From Dawidia soli (GTDB lineage Bacteria; Bacteroidota; Bacteroidia; Cytophagales; Cyclobacteriaceae), in NCBI RefSeq assembly GCF_018598185.1, contig NZ_JAHESC010000002.1, positions 62,001-126,000 on the forward strand: 64,000 nucleotides of DNA, given 5' to 3'. The stretch's first letter is position 1. Each line of letters starts with the position of its first letter. A program made the translations under genes and the position numbers. The notes beneath the pieces are model-generated. The model worked only from the letters and a program-made list of their open reading frames with translations. It was not told the origin of the DNA and searched no databases. Shown piece by piece: positions 1-7,933 of the stretch.

Positions 1-411
1 GTAGTCGGAGGTTTTTACACCGGCCATCATCGCAAAGAAGCCCGCGGGTACCGAGTCGCGCACGGCGCCGGTGCGGCTTTGATTTGTGATGCTGTTATCG
101 GCCAGAATGTTCTGGTCGAGCTGCAGCCAGAGAAATCCTAATGCTTCGGGTGAATTGTTGTGATACGTGATGGTCTCCGTGCCGGTCAGCAACTGCGTCT
201 TGTCGTTGACTTCCACGTCAATGGTATAGTCGGCCTGTTGTTGCCAGTAGCCGGTGCCGGGTGCTCCCGAGCCGGTGCGGTAGCCGTTGGGTGTCGGCAG
301 CAGATGGTCCAGCTGCTCGAATTTTCCTTTCCAGCCGGCCGGCTGATTTTGCGCCGACACGTGGCCTGCTGTAAACAGCAGGGTAAGTGCGGTCACGATG
401 CGCAGGGTCAT
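1..411 (-). CDS. M1-type metallopeptidase paralogue, N-terminal part (runs off left edge)
   Basis: The reading frame is open from an ATG at 411 to the window edge, giving the first 137 residues of a gene that continues beyond base 1. The product starts with a secretory signal ending near VSAQ and then matches the neighbouring peptidase at 426-2651 almost block for block: WKGKFEQLD, LLPTPNGYRTGSGAPG, TGTETITYHNNSPEAL, LWLQLDQN. It is therefore a tandem paralogue of that M1-family protein. Only the N-terminal beta-sheet domain is visible; the zinc motif would lie outside the window, so catalytic competence cannot be judged. Its start lies 14 bases past the stop of the upstream paralogue, so the two are probably co-transcribed with the HupE-like gene. 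Confidence 0.85.
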   Translation of the reverse strand, partial: MTLRIVTALTLLFTAGHVSAQNQPAGWKGKFEQLDHLLPTPNGYRTGSGAPGTGYWQQQADYTIDVEVNDKTQLLTGTETITYHNNSPEALGFLWLQLDQNILADNSITNQSRTGAVRDSVPAGFFAMMAGVKTSDY

Positions 412-425
412 GTTTCCCACCTTCA

Positions 426-2651
426 TTACTTGCTCTTCTTTTTAAACTCTTCAAACTTTGAAGCTGCCTGTGCCTTGGGGAACACGTTGTCTTGTGTGTT
501 GATGTCGGTGATCTCTTTTTGAGGATCGAGTACGATGCCGGTGACCTCTTTGTCTTTTACAAATACTTTCGTCACGCGGGTTTCGTTCGTGCGCCAGATC
601 TCCGCGGGCAGGCGTTCGATCTCTTTCGAGCCGTCTTTGTAGGTCCACTCGATGATCACGGGCATCACCATGCCTCCTTTGTTGCTGAGGCTTACTTCGT
701 AGATATTTTTGTCCTGCAGTTTTGCCATGACCGCCTTGTCATCGATCGTGCTTCTGAACTCGCCATACATGCGCGGGTCGGTGTTGGTGAGGGAAAAGGG
801 CTCGGCGCCGCCATTGAAGCTCTGGTACTTCTCGTCGTTCTGGGCCAGGTCGCCGGGCTTGGTCTTCACGTTTTTCTTTTCCGGGTCGACTTCTTCCTTG
901 CGCATCTTAAACCATTTCACCTGGTCGATGGATTGATCGACTATGTCGGTCGAGTAGAACCAGCCTCTCCAGAACCAGTCGAGGTCCACCGCGGAGGCAT
1001 CTTCCAGGGTGCGGAAGAAGTCGGCGGGCTTAGGATGTTTGAAGGCCCAGCGCTGGGCGTATTCTTTAAAGGCGCGGTCGAAGAGCTCGCGGCCCATGAT
1101 GGTTTCGCGCAGCATAAAGAGGCCGGTGCCGGCCTTTGCATACTGTTCGTTGCCAAACTGAATTACCTGCTCGGAGTTCACCATCAGCGGGCGCATGCTG
1201 CCCGGGTCGCCTTTCATGTATGGCACCAGGGCGGCGGGTTTGCCGCGGTCGAAGTCTATATCGGGGTAGCGTTCGATCTCTGTTACGAGCTGCACAAAGG
1301 TGTTTACGCCTTCGTCCATCCAGGTGGTCTGGCGCTCGTCGTTGTTGATGATCATGGGGAAGAAGTTGTGGCCCACTTCGTGTACGATCACTCCGATCAT
1401 GCCTTTGCGCACGGCGGCGCTATACGTACCGTCTTTTGCCGGGCGGCCGTAGTTGAAGCAGATCATGGGGTACTCCATGCCCTGGTGCGCGGCGTGTACC
1501 GAAATCGCCACCGGGTACGGATAGTCGATCGTCATGCGTGAGTATACTTCCAGCGCATTCTTTACCGCTTTGGTCGATTCTTTTTCCCACAGCGGATTGC
1601 CTTCTTTGGGATAGAACGACATGGCCAGCGGTGTGTAGCTGCCGATCTTTACGGCCTGGGCATCCCAGATGAATTTACGCGATGTAGCAAAGGCAAAGTC
1701 GCGTACGTTCTCGGCGTGGAACTCCCACGTCTTTTTCTCTTTCAGTTTGGTCTTCTCGCGTTGGATTGCTTCTTCCTGTGTCGCGATGATCACCGGCTTG
1801 TCAAAGGAGGTCCTGGCTTTCTGCCAGCGTTCCAGCTGGGCTTTGCTCAGTACGGCGTCGGCGTTCTTTAGCTGGCCTGTAGCGCCTACGATGTGGTCGG
1901 CCGGGACGGTGATCTTTACTTTATAGTCGCCGAAGGTCAAGGCGAACTCGCCCTGGCCGAGGAACTGTTTGTTCTGCCAGCCTTCGTAGTCGTCGTACAC
2001 GCACATGCGTGGGTACCACTGTGCAATGACGTACGAGTAGTTGCCGTCTTCGGGGAAGTATTCGAACTGTGTGCGTTCGCGGAAGCGGATGCCGTCGTTG
2101 ATGTTGTACCCCCAGTCGATGGAGAAGGAGAACTTCTGACCCGATGCGAGTGGCGTGGGCAGGTCGATGCGCATCATGGTATAATTCACCATGTAGGGCA
2201 GTGTTTTGCCGCTTGCATCTTTTACGGACTTGATCTTAAAACCACCGTCGAAGTCGTACAGGTTGAGGTTCGCGGCGGCGGTTTTGGTATCGACTGAATC
2301 TTTAATGGTACCGCCTTTCGTTTTTTGTGTCATGTTGCCGTCGGCCAGTTTGTTCTGGTCGAGCTGCAGCCACAGGTATTTCAGTACGTCGGGCGAGTTG
2401 TTGGTGTAGGTAATGGTTTCAGAACCGGTTACGCTCTGGTTGTCGTCGTGGAGCTCGACGTTGATGACGTAGTCGGCCTTTTGTTGCCAGTATTTGGGAC
2501 CGGGTGCTCCCGAACCCGAGCGGTATTCGTTGGGTGTCGGTAAGAGCTGATCCAGCTGTTCAAACTTGCCTTTCCATTTGGGGGCGTCCTGCGCCTGTAG
2601 CCTTGTTAGGAACAAGAGGGCGAGGCAGGACAAGGTTAGGATACGTGTCAT
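426..2651 (-). CDS. M1-family zinc metallopeptidase, secreted
   Basis: A 741-residue protein with an N-terminal signal peptide (cleavage near LQAQ, residue 21), so it is exported to the periplasm or cell surface. The M1 zinc signature is complete: HEVGH at residues 424-428, then 18 residues, then Glu447, which together supply the zinc ligands and the general base. The exopeptidase loop that reads GxMEN in aminopeptidase N is GMEYP here (391-395), so substrate choice may differ from classical aminopeptidases; this variant is common in Bacteroidota M1-like proteins. The C-terminal region has no recognised T9SS sorting domain that I can see. It lies 15 bases downstream of the HupE-like gene and just ahead of its own paralogue, suggesting a three-gene operon. 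Confidence 0.9.
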   Translation of the reverse strand: MTRILTLSCLALLFLTRLQAQDAPKWKGKFEQLDQLLPTPNEYRSGSGAPGPKYWQQKADYVINVELHDDNQSVTGSETITYTNNSPDVLKYLWLQLDQNKLADGNMTQKTKGGTIKDSVDTKTAAANLNLYDFDGGFKIKSVKDASGKTLPYMVNYTMMRIDLPTPLASGQKFSFSIDWGYNINDGIRFRERTQFEYFPEDGNYSYVIAQWYPRMCVYDDYEGWQNKQFLGQGEFALTFGDYKVKITVPADHIVGATGQLKNADAVLSKAQLERWQKARTSFDKPVIIATQEEAIQREKTKLKEKKTWEFHAENVRDFAFATSRKFIWDAQAVKIGSYTPLAMSFYPKEGNPLWEKESTKAVKNALEVYSRMTIDYPYPVAISVHAAHQGMEYPMICFNYGRPAKDGTYSAAVRKGMIGVIVHEVGHNFFPMIINNDERQTTWMDEGVNTFVQLVTEIERYPDIDFDRGKPAALVPYMKGDPGSMRPLMVNSEQVIQFGNEQYAKAGTGLFMLRETIMGRELFDRAFKEYAQRWAFKHPKPADFFRTLEDASAVDLDWFWRGWFYSTDIVDQSIDQVKWFKMRKEEVDPEKKNVKTKPGDLAQNDEKYQSFNGGAEPFSLTNTDPRMYGEFRSTIDDKAVMAKLQDKNIYEVSLSNKGGMVMPVIIEWTYKDGSKEIERLPAEIWRTNETRVTKVFVKDKEVTGIVLDPQKEITDINTQDNVFPKAQAASKFEEFKKKSK

Positions 2652-2666
2652 ATTAGGTTTTTTGAG

Positions 2667-3260
2667 TTAGTCTATCCAATAGGCTTTCTCTTTCATGAGC
2701 ATCAATGCGATGCCGGCAACGGCCGAAGAGATCACCATTTTCCAATCGCGACGGTTCACGCTAAATAAATCTACCATAATAAAAGCGGCCACCAGAAAGA
2801 TGACAACAATAATTATCTGGCCAACCTCCAAGCCCAGATTAAAGGCTAATAGTTGTGATACAATCCGTTCGTCTTTGCCGAGGATTGCGCGCAGGTAGTT
2901 GGAGAATCCGAGGCCATGGATCAGGCCGAAACACGCGGCGAACAGATAGTTCAGCTGCAGCGGCCCGGTGCCCAGATTTTCTTCGTCTTTGAACAGGTTC
3001 GAGACGGCCGTGATGAAGATGGTGAGCGGAATGAGAAATTCGATCAGTTCGGGCTTGACGGAGACGATGTCGAGCACGGACAAGGCCAGCGTGATGGAGT
3101 GGCCGATCGTAAAGGCTGTTACCAGCACGAGGATCTGCCGCCAGTCGCGCATGAGGTACAATGCACACAGGGAAACGACAAACAAAATGTGGTCGTATCC
3201 ATTCATGTAATCCAGAATATGGTCCCTGCCTTCGTCGAAATAAACTCTAAACTCGCTCAT
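2667..3260 (-). CDS. HupE/UreJ-like integral membrane protein
   Basis: A 197-residue protein with about six hydrophobic segments. It carries the histidines typical of the HupE/UreJ_2 family: GYDHILF (His24), TIGHS (His54) and IHGLGFS (His115). HupE/UreJ proteins are associated with metal (nickel) handling for hydrogenases and urease, but the Bacteroidota members usually stand outside such clusters and no hydrogenase or urease gene is near. Its role is therefore open; a transition-metal permease is the family-based guess. It is the first gene of a leftward group with two M1-like peptidases. The DUF6702 gene starts divergently about 400 bases away; in Bacteroidota these two families often occur together, which supports a shared but unknown function. 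Confidence 0.8.
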   Translation of the reverse strand: MSEFRVYFDEGRDHILDYMNGYDHILFVVSLCALYLMRDWRQILVLVTAFTIGHSITLALSVLDIVSVKPELIEFLIPLTIFITAVSNLFKDEENLGTGPLQLNYLFAACFGLIHGLGFSNYLRAILGKDERIVSQLLAFNLGLEVGQIIIVVIFLVAAFIMVDLFSVNRRDWKMVISSAVAGIALMLMKEKAYWID

Positions 3261-3669
3261 AGTTCATGATAAAGGGGCACAATTATAGGGGATAAGTTTG
3301 AATTGTGCATTGTCGGCGGGCAAGTACACGGTGCACGGGAGGGTTTGAATGGGGGTTTTTATGGGGGGTTGGTGTATGCGTGGTATATGTCAGGGATAGC
3401 TTATGTACGGCTTTGGTATGGCTTTGATACGGGTAATCCCTATGTGAAGGGTTGCTTTAGGGTTGGGATGGGCTAGGTTGTTTATGGTTGTTTAGATGAC
3501 GACGTTAGCTCAAGGCGGTCGGGAGACCGCCCGTACCGGGCACCGGTCTCCGCCCCGGGACGGGGCTAAAGACCGGCGCCAGTCGGGTCTGGGGTTCACT
3601 TGCGTCAGCAATCTGGGGGCTGCTTTTAGTTCTTATTCATTATTTTTGAGCTTTTTAAAAAAGTACGGG
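3261..3669. other. Divergent intergenic region with repeat element
   Basis: This 409-base gap separates the HupE-like gene (-) and the DUF6702 gene (+). Bases 3270-3470 are G/T-rich on the plus strand with no convincing coding frame. Bases 3514-3580 hold copy A of the dispersed multi-hairpin element described separately. The last 60 bases before the DUF6702 ATG are T-rich. No canonical TAnnTTTG promoter stood out on either strand. Confidence 0.6.
3514..3580. repeat. Dispersed multi-hairpin element, copy A
   Basis: Three stem-loops are packed in 67 bases. Hairpin 1 is GGCGGTC/GACCGCC (3514-3520 with 3525-3531, loop GGGA). Hairpin 2 is GGCACCGGTCT/AGACCGGCGCC (3539-3549 with 3570-3580), with one A-C mismatch (3542 with 3577). 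Hairpin 3, GCCCCG/CGGGGC (3552-3557 with 3561-3566), sits inside the loop of hairpin 2. Copies B (30523-30597) and C (60464-60540) share the architecture and flanking words. Confidence 0.75.
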
Positions 3670-4161
3670 ATGGTTTCGAGCGTTCTTTCTTTTGTTCAGT
3701 GGGTGGTGCTGGTGGTTATGGCGCACCCGCTGCATGTGTCGGTGACGGAGGTGGCTTTTGATGAGAAGGACAAGGCGCTGGAAATTATGATGCGGGTTTT
3801 TATCGACGACCTGGAGGTGGTGATGCGCAACCGGCTTAAACAGCCGGAACTGGACATTACGGTGCCGAAGGGAATAACGGTGGACGAGATGATGGGGCCG
3901 TACCTGGCGGAGCATTTTACGATCCAGCTCGACGGCAAGGCGCAGAAGATCAAGTACCTTGGCCATGAGAAGGAGGGCGAGGCATTTATTTTTTATGTGG
4001 AGGTAAGCCCGGTGAAACGGTGGAAGAAAATTCAGGTGACAAACTCGATCATTATGGAGACCTACCGCGACCAGTCCAACCTGGTACATGTTACCGTGCA
4101 GGGTAAGGTGAAAAGCTTGCGGCTGACAGGCGACGAACCCACCGGGCAATTAGATTTTTAG
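3670..4161 (+). CDS. DUF6702 family secreted protein
   Basis: The frame is open from 3496, but the upstream part reads through the GC-rich repeat element. I chose the ATG at 3670, which gives a signal-peptide-like N-terminus followed by AHPLHVSVTEV; the AHPxHVS start of the mature part is characteristic of DUF6702. The product is 163 residues. The rest is a beta-rich domain with the family blocks IMMRVFIDDLE and ETYRDQSNLVH. Function is unknown; such proteins are thought to be periplasmic or outer-membrane associated. It precedes gldB by 37 bases on the same strand and is divergent from the HupE-like gene. Confidence 0.8.
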   Translation: MVSSVLSFVQWVVLVVMAHPLHVSVTEVAFDEKDKALEIMMRVFIDDLEVVMRNRLKQPELDITVPKGITVDEMMGPYLAEHFTIQLDGKAQKIKYLGHEKEGEAFIFYVEVSPVKRWKKIQVTNSIIMETYRDQSNLVHVTVQGKVKSLRLTGDEPTGQLDF

Positions 4162-4198
4162 ACAACAGCAGCATAACACTGGATATTTTACACGAACT

Positions 4199-5206
4199 AT
4201 GAGGAGCGTATTGATCGGCTTGTTTGCCGGCTTGATTTTTTTGAGTGGTTGTGGTGACAAGGAACAGGAGGAGGCTTGTGTGTTTGAGCCCAGCCTGGAC
4301 GGCAAGGGCGTGACCGTATCCTTCGAGCAGCTCCAGGAGTCGCTGGTGCAGGTGAAAAGCAAGCAGGAGCTGGTGGCGCTGCTTACGCGCGAGCCGCTGG
4401 TGCGCGATTACATTTTCCGGCGCAACGAGTACCCCGACGATTCGGTCTTTATCAACGAGCTGTATGCGCGCTTTGCCAACCCGCACCTCGATACGCTGGC
4501 GATGGAAGTGAAGCGGGTGTTTGGCGATGGCAGCGCGCTGCGGAAAAGCTTTGAAGACGCCTTTGCGCACATTCAATATTATTATCCCGACTTTACGCCG
4601 CCGAAGATCAAGACGGTGATCTCGGGCCTCGACACGGACTTGCTGGTGTCGGACTCGCTCATCATCGTAAGCCTCGATTTTTATCTCGGTGCCGGTGCGA
4701 AGTACCGGCCGAAGATCTACGACTACCTGCTGCGCAAGTATGACCCGGACGATATCGTTCCTTCGTGCCTGTTGATCTATGGCATCAGCGACCGGTTCAA
4801 CAAAACTTCTTTACAGGACAAGACCGTTTTGGCCGACATGGTCGCTTACGGCAAGTCCTTTTACTTTGCCAAACACATGATGCCCTGTTTGCCCGACAGC
4901 ACCTTGATCTGGTACACGCCGGCGGAGATCAACGGGTCGCGCGCGCACGAAGACCTGATCTGGGCGCGGTTCATTGAAAGCAAGGTGCTGTATGAAACCA
5001 GCCACGTGGTAAAGAAAGACTACCTCGGCGAGCGGCCGGTCACGATACAGGTGGGAGAAAAATGCCCGGGACGTATCGGCCAGTGGGTAGGTTGGCGTAT
5101 CGTCAACAGCTACATGAAGTCGCACGCCGACAAGACCCTGCCGCAGCTCATGGCGGCGGAAGATGCCCAGCGGCTTTTCAAGGAGTCGCGATACCGCCCG
5201 CAATAG
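4199..5206 (+). CDS. gldB: Gliding motility lipoprotein GldB
   Basis: A 335-residue lipoprotein: the signal peptide ends in the lipobox FLSGC with Cys18 as the lipidated residue. The body matches the GldB family, with the block LDTDLLVSDSLIIVSLDFYLG as the best landmark, followed by the conserved alpha-helical C-terminal half (KYDPDDIVPS, PEINGSRAHEDLIWA-type region). In Flavobacterium johnsoniae GldB is an essential-for-gliding lipoprotein that also affects T9SS-dependent functions. It is found in many non-gliding Bacteroidota too, so presence here does not prove motility. It lies just upstream of tpiA, which has its own promoter. Confidence 0.88.
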   Translation: MRSVLIGLFAGLIFLSGCGDKEQEEACVFEPSLDGKGVTVSFEQLQESLVQVKSKQELVALLTREPLVRDYIFRRNEYPDDSVFINELYARFANPHLDTLAMEVKRVFGDGSALRKSFEDAFAHIQYYYPDFTPPKIKTVISGLDTDLLVSDSLIIVSLDFYLGAGAKYRPKIYDYLLRKYDPDDIVPSCLLIYGISDRFNKTSLQDKTVLADMVAYGKSFYFAKHMMPCLPDSTLIWYTPAEINGSRAHEDLIWARFIESKVLYETSHVVKKDYLGERPVTIQVGEKCPGRIGQWVGWRIVNSYMKSHADKTLPQLMAAEDAQRLFKESRYRPQ

Positions 5207-5208
5207 GG

Positions 5209-5239
5209 TTGGGAAAAAAGGGGGAAAAAAATATCTTTG
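5209..5239 (+). promoter_or_regulatory. Bacteroidota-type promoter for tpiA
   Basis: A -33 box TTGG (5209-5212) is separated by exactly 19 bases from a -7 box TATCTTTG (5232-5239), matching the TTTG/TAnnTTTG consensus of the primary sigma factor in this phylum. The expected start would give a leader of about 20-25 bases before the tpiA ATG at 5268. Confidence 0.6.
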
Positions 5240-5267
5240 GGGCCTTAAAATCTAAATCTACAGAACT

Positions 5268-6029
5268 ATGCGTCAGAAAATCGTAGCCGGCAACTGGAAA
5301 ATGAACAAGACCCTGGAGGAAGCAAACATCCTTGCTTCAGAGGTAACGGGCATGGTGGCAGACGAAGTAAAAGGCGATGCGAAAGTGATCTTTTGCGTTC
5401 CCTTCCCTTACTTGCTGCCGATCAAAAATCAGTTAGGCAACAATGCGCGGATTTCTGTAGGCGCTCAAAACTGCAGTGAGCACGAGTCTGGTGCATACAC
5501 CGGTGAGGTGTCGGCCCCGATGCTCAAGTCGATGGGTATCCCCTACGTTATCCTGGGTCACAGCGAGCGTCGTCAATATTTTGGCGAAGACGGCAAGCTG
5601 CTGGCAAAGAAGGTAGACGTTGCGTTGAAGCACGGCCTGTCGCCGATCTTCTGCTGCGGCGAGCCGCTGGAGGTGCGCGAGGCGAACGGCCACGAAGCGC
5701 TGGTAAAAAAGCAAGTTGAAGAAAGCCTGTTCCACCTGGACGCTGATGCGCTGAAGAAGGTGGTCATTGCCTACGAGCCTGTATGGGCGATCGGCACGGG
5801 CAAGACGGCCTCTGCGCAACAAGCACAAGATATGCACGCGGTCATCCGCAAGCACCTGGCCAGCAAATACGGACAGGCTGTTGCCGATACCATCATCATC
5901 TTATACGGCGGCAGCGTCAATGCGGCCAATGCCAAGGAGCTTTTCTCCTGCCCGGATGTAGACGGTGGCCTGGTGGGCGGCGCATCGCTCAAGTCGCGCG
6001 ACTTCACCGAAGTTATCAAAGGAGCTTAA
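5268..6029 (+). CDS. tpiA: Triosephosphate isomerase
   Basis: Interconverts dihydroxyacetone phosphate and glyceraldehyde 3-phosphate in glycolysis and gluconeogenesis. The 253-residue length is normal. All catalytic landmarks are present: GNWKMN near residue 8 with the catalytic lysine, His98 in ILGHSERR, Glu170 in YEPVWAIGTGKTA (the closing loop 6 follows it), and the phosphate-binding LYGGSV and GGLVGGASL blocks near the C-terminus. It has its own promoter and is followed after 32 bases by prmA, so the two are likely co-transcribed. Confidence 0.98.
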   Translation: MRQKIVAGNWKMNKTLEEANILASEVTGMVADEVKGDAKVIFCVPFPYLLPIKNQLGNNARISVGAQNCSEHESGAYTGEVSAPMLKSMGIPYVILGHSERRQYFGEDGKLLAKKVDVALKHGLSPIFCCGEPLEVREANGHEALVKKQVEESLFHLDADALKKVVIAYEPVWAIGTGKTASAQQAQDMHAVIRKHLASKYGQAVADTIIILYGGSVNAANAKELFSCPDVDGGLVGGASLKSRDFTEVIKGA

Positions 6030-6061
6030 GCAGTCTAACCGATCTTCACCCGGCGTTACGC

Positions 6062-6907
6062 ATGTATTACTCTCGCTTCCAGGTGACCTGTGCTCCGGAA
6101 TATTCGGAGATCCTCATGGCTGAAATGGCGGAGGCAGGCTTTGATTCTTTTCTCGAGACCGACACGGGCTTTGAGGCCTATGTTATGTTAGAGAACTACG
6201 ACAAGGAGAGACTGGAAGAGATCAAGGCGCGCTACGGCGCGCAGACGCCGCTCTCTTTCGAGCAGGATAAGATTGAAAAACGCAACTGGAACGAGGAGTG
6301 GGAACAGAGCTATCAACCCATTGTCGTTGACAACCGTTGCCTTATACGCGCGGCGTTTCATGCGCCCGACGCGTCGTATCCGTACGAGATCGTCATCACC
6401 CCCAAGATGTCGTTTGGCACGGGCCACCACCAGACTACGTACCTGATGGTAAAGAATCAGCTGGACATGGACCATCGCGACAAGCGCGTGATGGATGCCG
6501 GCTGTGGCACGGCCATCTTGTCGATCATGGCGTGTAAGCTGGGGGCGACTTCGGTGGAGGCCTTCGACATAGACGAGTGGAGTGTCATTAACGGCCAGGA
6601 GAATATCGAGGTGAACGGTTGTGCGGGCATCCATTTGCAACAAGGGAAGTTTGAACACTTGCAGCCGCAGGGACCGTTCGATATCATCCTGGCCAACATC
6701 AACAAAAACGTCTTACTCCAAGAGATTCAATACTATCAAGGCTGTCTGGTGCCCGGCGGCCTGTTGCTGCTGAGTGGCTTCTACACGCATGACATTGCCG
6801 ACATTGCGCAGGAGGCGGGCCGTTATGGCCTGCGCCAGGTGCGTGAGGACGAGCGTGAGTCATGGGCGGCTGTACTTTTTAAGAAGGACACTGACGGAGG
6901 CTTGTAG
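6062..6907 (+). CDS. prmA: Ribosomal protein L11 methyltransferase
   Basis: A 281-residue SAM-dependent enzyme that methylates ribosomal protein uL11. The open frame extends upstream into tpiA, but the ATG at 6062 gives the expected family N-terminus (YYSRFQVTC) and no overlap, so I chose it. The N-terminal substrate-recognition domain is followed by the class I methyltransferase fold: the conserved MSFGTGHHQTT near 116-126, the SAM motif DAGCGT at 145-150, the acidic residue in EAFDIDEW, and the catalytic-loop motif ILANINKN near 208. It is linked to tpiA and precedes nadK, an arrangement common in this phylum. Confidence 0.95.
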   Translation: MYYSRFQVTCAPEYSEILMAEMAEAGFDSFLETDTGFEAYVMLENYDKERLEEIKARYGAQTPLSFEQDKIEKRNWNEEWEQSYQPIVVDNRCLIRAAFHAPDASYPYEIVITPKMSFGTGHHQTTYLMVKNQLDMDHRDKRVMDAGCGTAILSIMACKLGATSVEAFDIDEWSVINGQENIEVNGCAGIHLQQGKFEHLQPQGPFDIILANINKNVLLQEIQYYQGCLVPGGLLLLSGFYTHDIADIAQEAGRYGLRQVREDERESWAAVLFKKDTDGGL

Positions 6908-6908
6908 C

Positions 6909-6939
6909 TTGTGCTATTGCCGCTTCCTTTCTATCTTTA
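6909..6939 (+). promoter_or_regulatory. Possible promoter for nadK
   Basis: TTGT (6909-6912), 19 bases, then TATCTTTA (6932-6939). Spacing is ideal; the last base of the -7 box is A rather than G. It lies immediately after the prmA stop, about 60 bases ahead of the nadK ATG. Confidence 0.4.
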
Positions 6940-7002
6940 ATTCCAGCGTGAGATTTTTAGCGTGAATGACCTGCTGGGTCAGAAATTTTAAATAAACGTC
7001 AG

Positions 7003-7881
7003 ATGCGAATCGCTGTTCATGGGAAGGAGTTCAATCGTCAGTCAGCGCCTTTTATTGTCCGTATTTTTGAGATCCTTCAGCAGCAAAAAGTTGAGATCTG
7101 GGTTTCGGCGAGGTTCGGTTCATATCTGAAGACCGCGGCTTTTAAAAACATCAAGATCAAGAAGACATTCAACCCCGACGACTCGCTGAAGGGGGTGGAT
7201 GTGTTTATCAGTGTTGGTGGCGATGGCACACTTCTTGAAGCCGTCACACACATTGCGAAGTTGAAGATACCTGTGCTGGGTATCAATACGGGCCGGCTAG
7301 GGTTCCTGGCGACCATCAGCAAGGACGAAACCGAACAGGCGTTACTGCAGGTTTGCCAGGGTGCCTACACCACGGAAAAGCGCACCATGCTGAAGCTCAA
7401 TACGAACTCAGATGCCTTTGGGAAGCAGAATTTCGCCTTAAACGATTTTACGCTGGTCAAGAAAGACACGTCATCGATGATCACGATTCACACTTACATC
7501 GACGGTGAGTTTCTGAACACCTACTGGGCAGACGGCATTATTGTGTCGACGCCGACGGGTTCAACGGGCTATTCTTTGAGCTGCGGAGGGCCGTTGATCT
7601 TTCCCAGATCTGGAAATTTTGTTATCACTCCGGTAAGTCCGCACAACTTAACGGTGCGGCCGATCGTGGTTCCGGATACTGCCGAGATCACGTTCCGCGT
7701 GGAGGGGCGGAGCAAAAAATTTCTGGTATCGCTGGATTCGCGGGTGGCGTCGGTGGATGCTTCGGCCGTGATGAAGGTATCGAAATCGGATTATGTCGTG
7801 CATTTAGTTCAATTGGAGGGCCAACATTACTTCCGTACCCTTCGGCATAAGTTGAATTGGGGGCTGGACATCCGTAATTGA
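7003..7881 (+). CDS. nadK: NAD kinase
   Basis: Phosphorylates NAD to NADP in the cytoplasm. The 292-residue protein has the diagnostic GGDGT at 72-76 (ISVGGDGTLLEAV), the GINTGRLGFLA block that follows, and the NE/D-type and STPTGSTGYSLSCGGP motifs in the second domain that bind NAD. Its position directly upstream of DUF6089 barrels, uppS and bamA matches the gene order commonly seen in Bacteroidota. Confidence 0.96.
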   Translation: MRIAVHGKEFNRQSAPFIVRIFEILQQQKVEIWVSARFGSYLKTAAFKNIKIKKTFNPDDSLKGVDVFISVGGDGTLLEAVTHIAKLKIPVLGINTGRLGFLATISKDETEQALLQVCQGAYTTEKRTMLKLNTNSDAFGKQNFALNDFTLVKKDTSSMITIHTYIDGEFLNTYWADGIIVSTPTGSTGYSLSCGGPLIFPRSGNFVITPVSPHNLTVRPIVVPDTAEITFRVEGRSKKFLVSLDSRVASVDASAVMKVSKSDYVVHLVQLEGQHYFRTLRHKLNWGLDIRN

Positions 7882-7933
7882 AAATTTACTAGTTTTGTAA
7901 TTCTCTGATCTATAGAAGCTTATTTTTACTAAC

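Noticed and set aside
492-1541. A 349-codon ORF antisense to the M1 peptidase
   Set aside because: It is the mirror of a real gene with strong codon bias; the peptide has no recognisable domain.
3496-3669. 5' extension of the DUF6702 gene through the repeat element
   Set aside because: The extra 58 residues are low-similarity, basic and repeat-coded; the ATG at 3670 gives a normal signal peptide, so the extension is not taken as coding.
5783-6061. Longer version of prmA starting inside tpiA
   Set aside because: It would overlap the certain tpiA gene by about 250 bases; the ATG at 6062 matches the family N-terminus.
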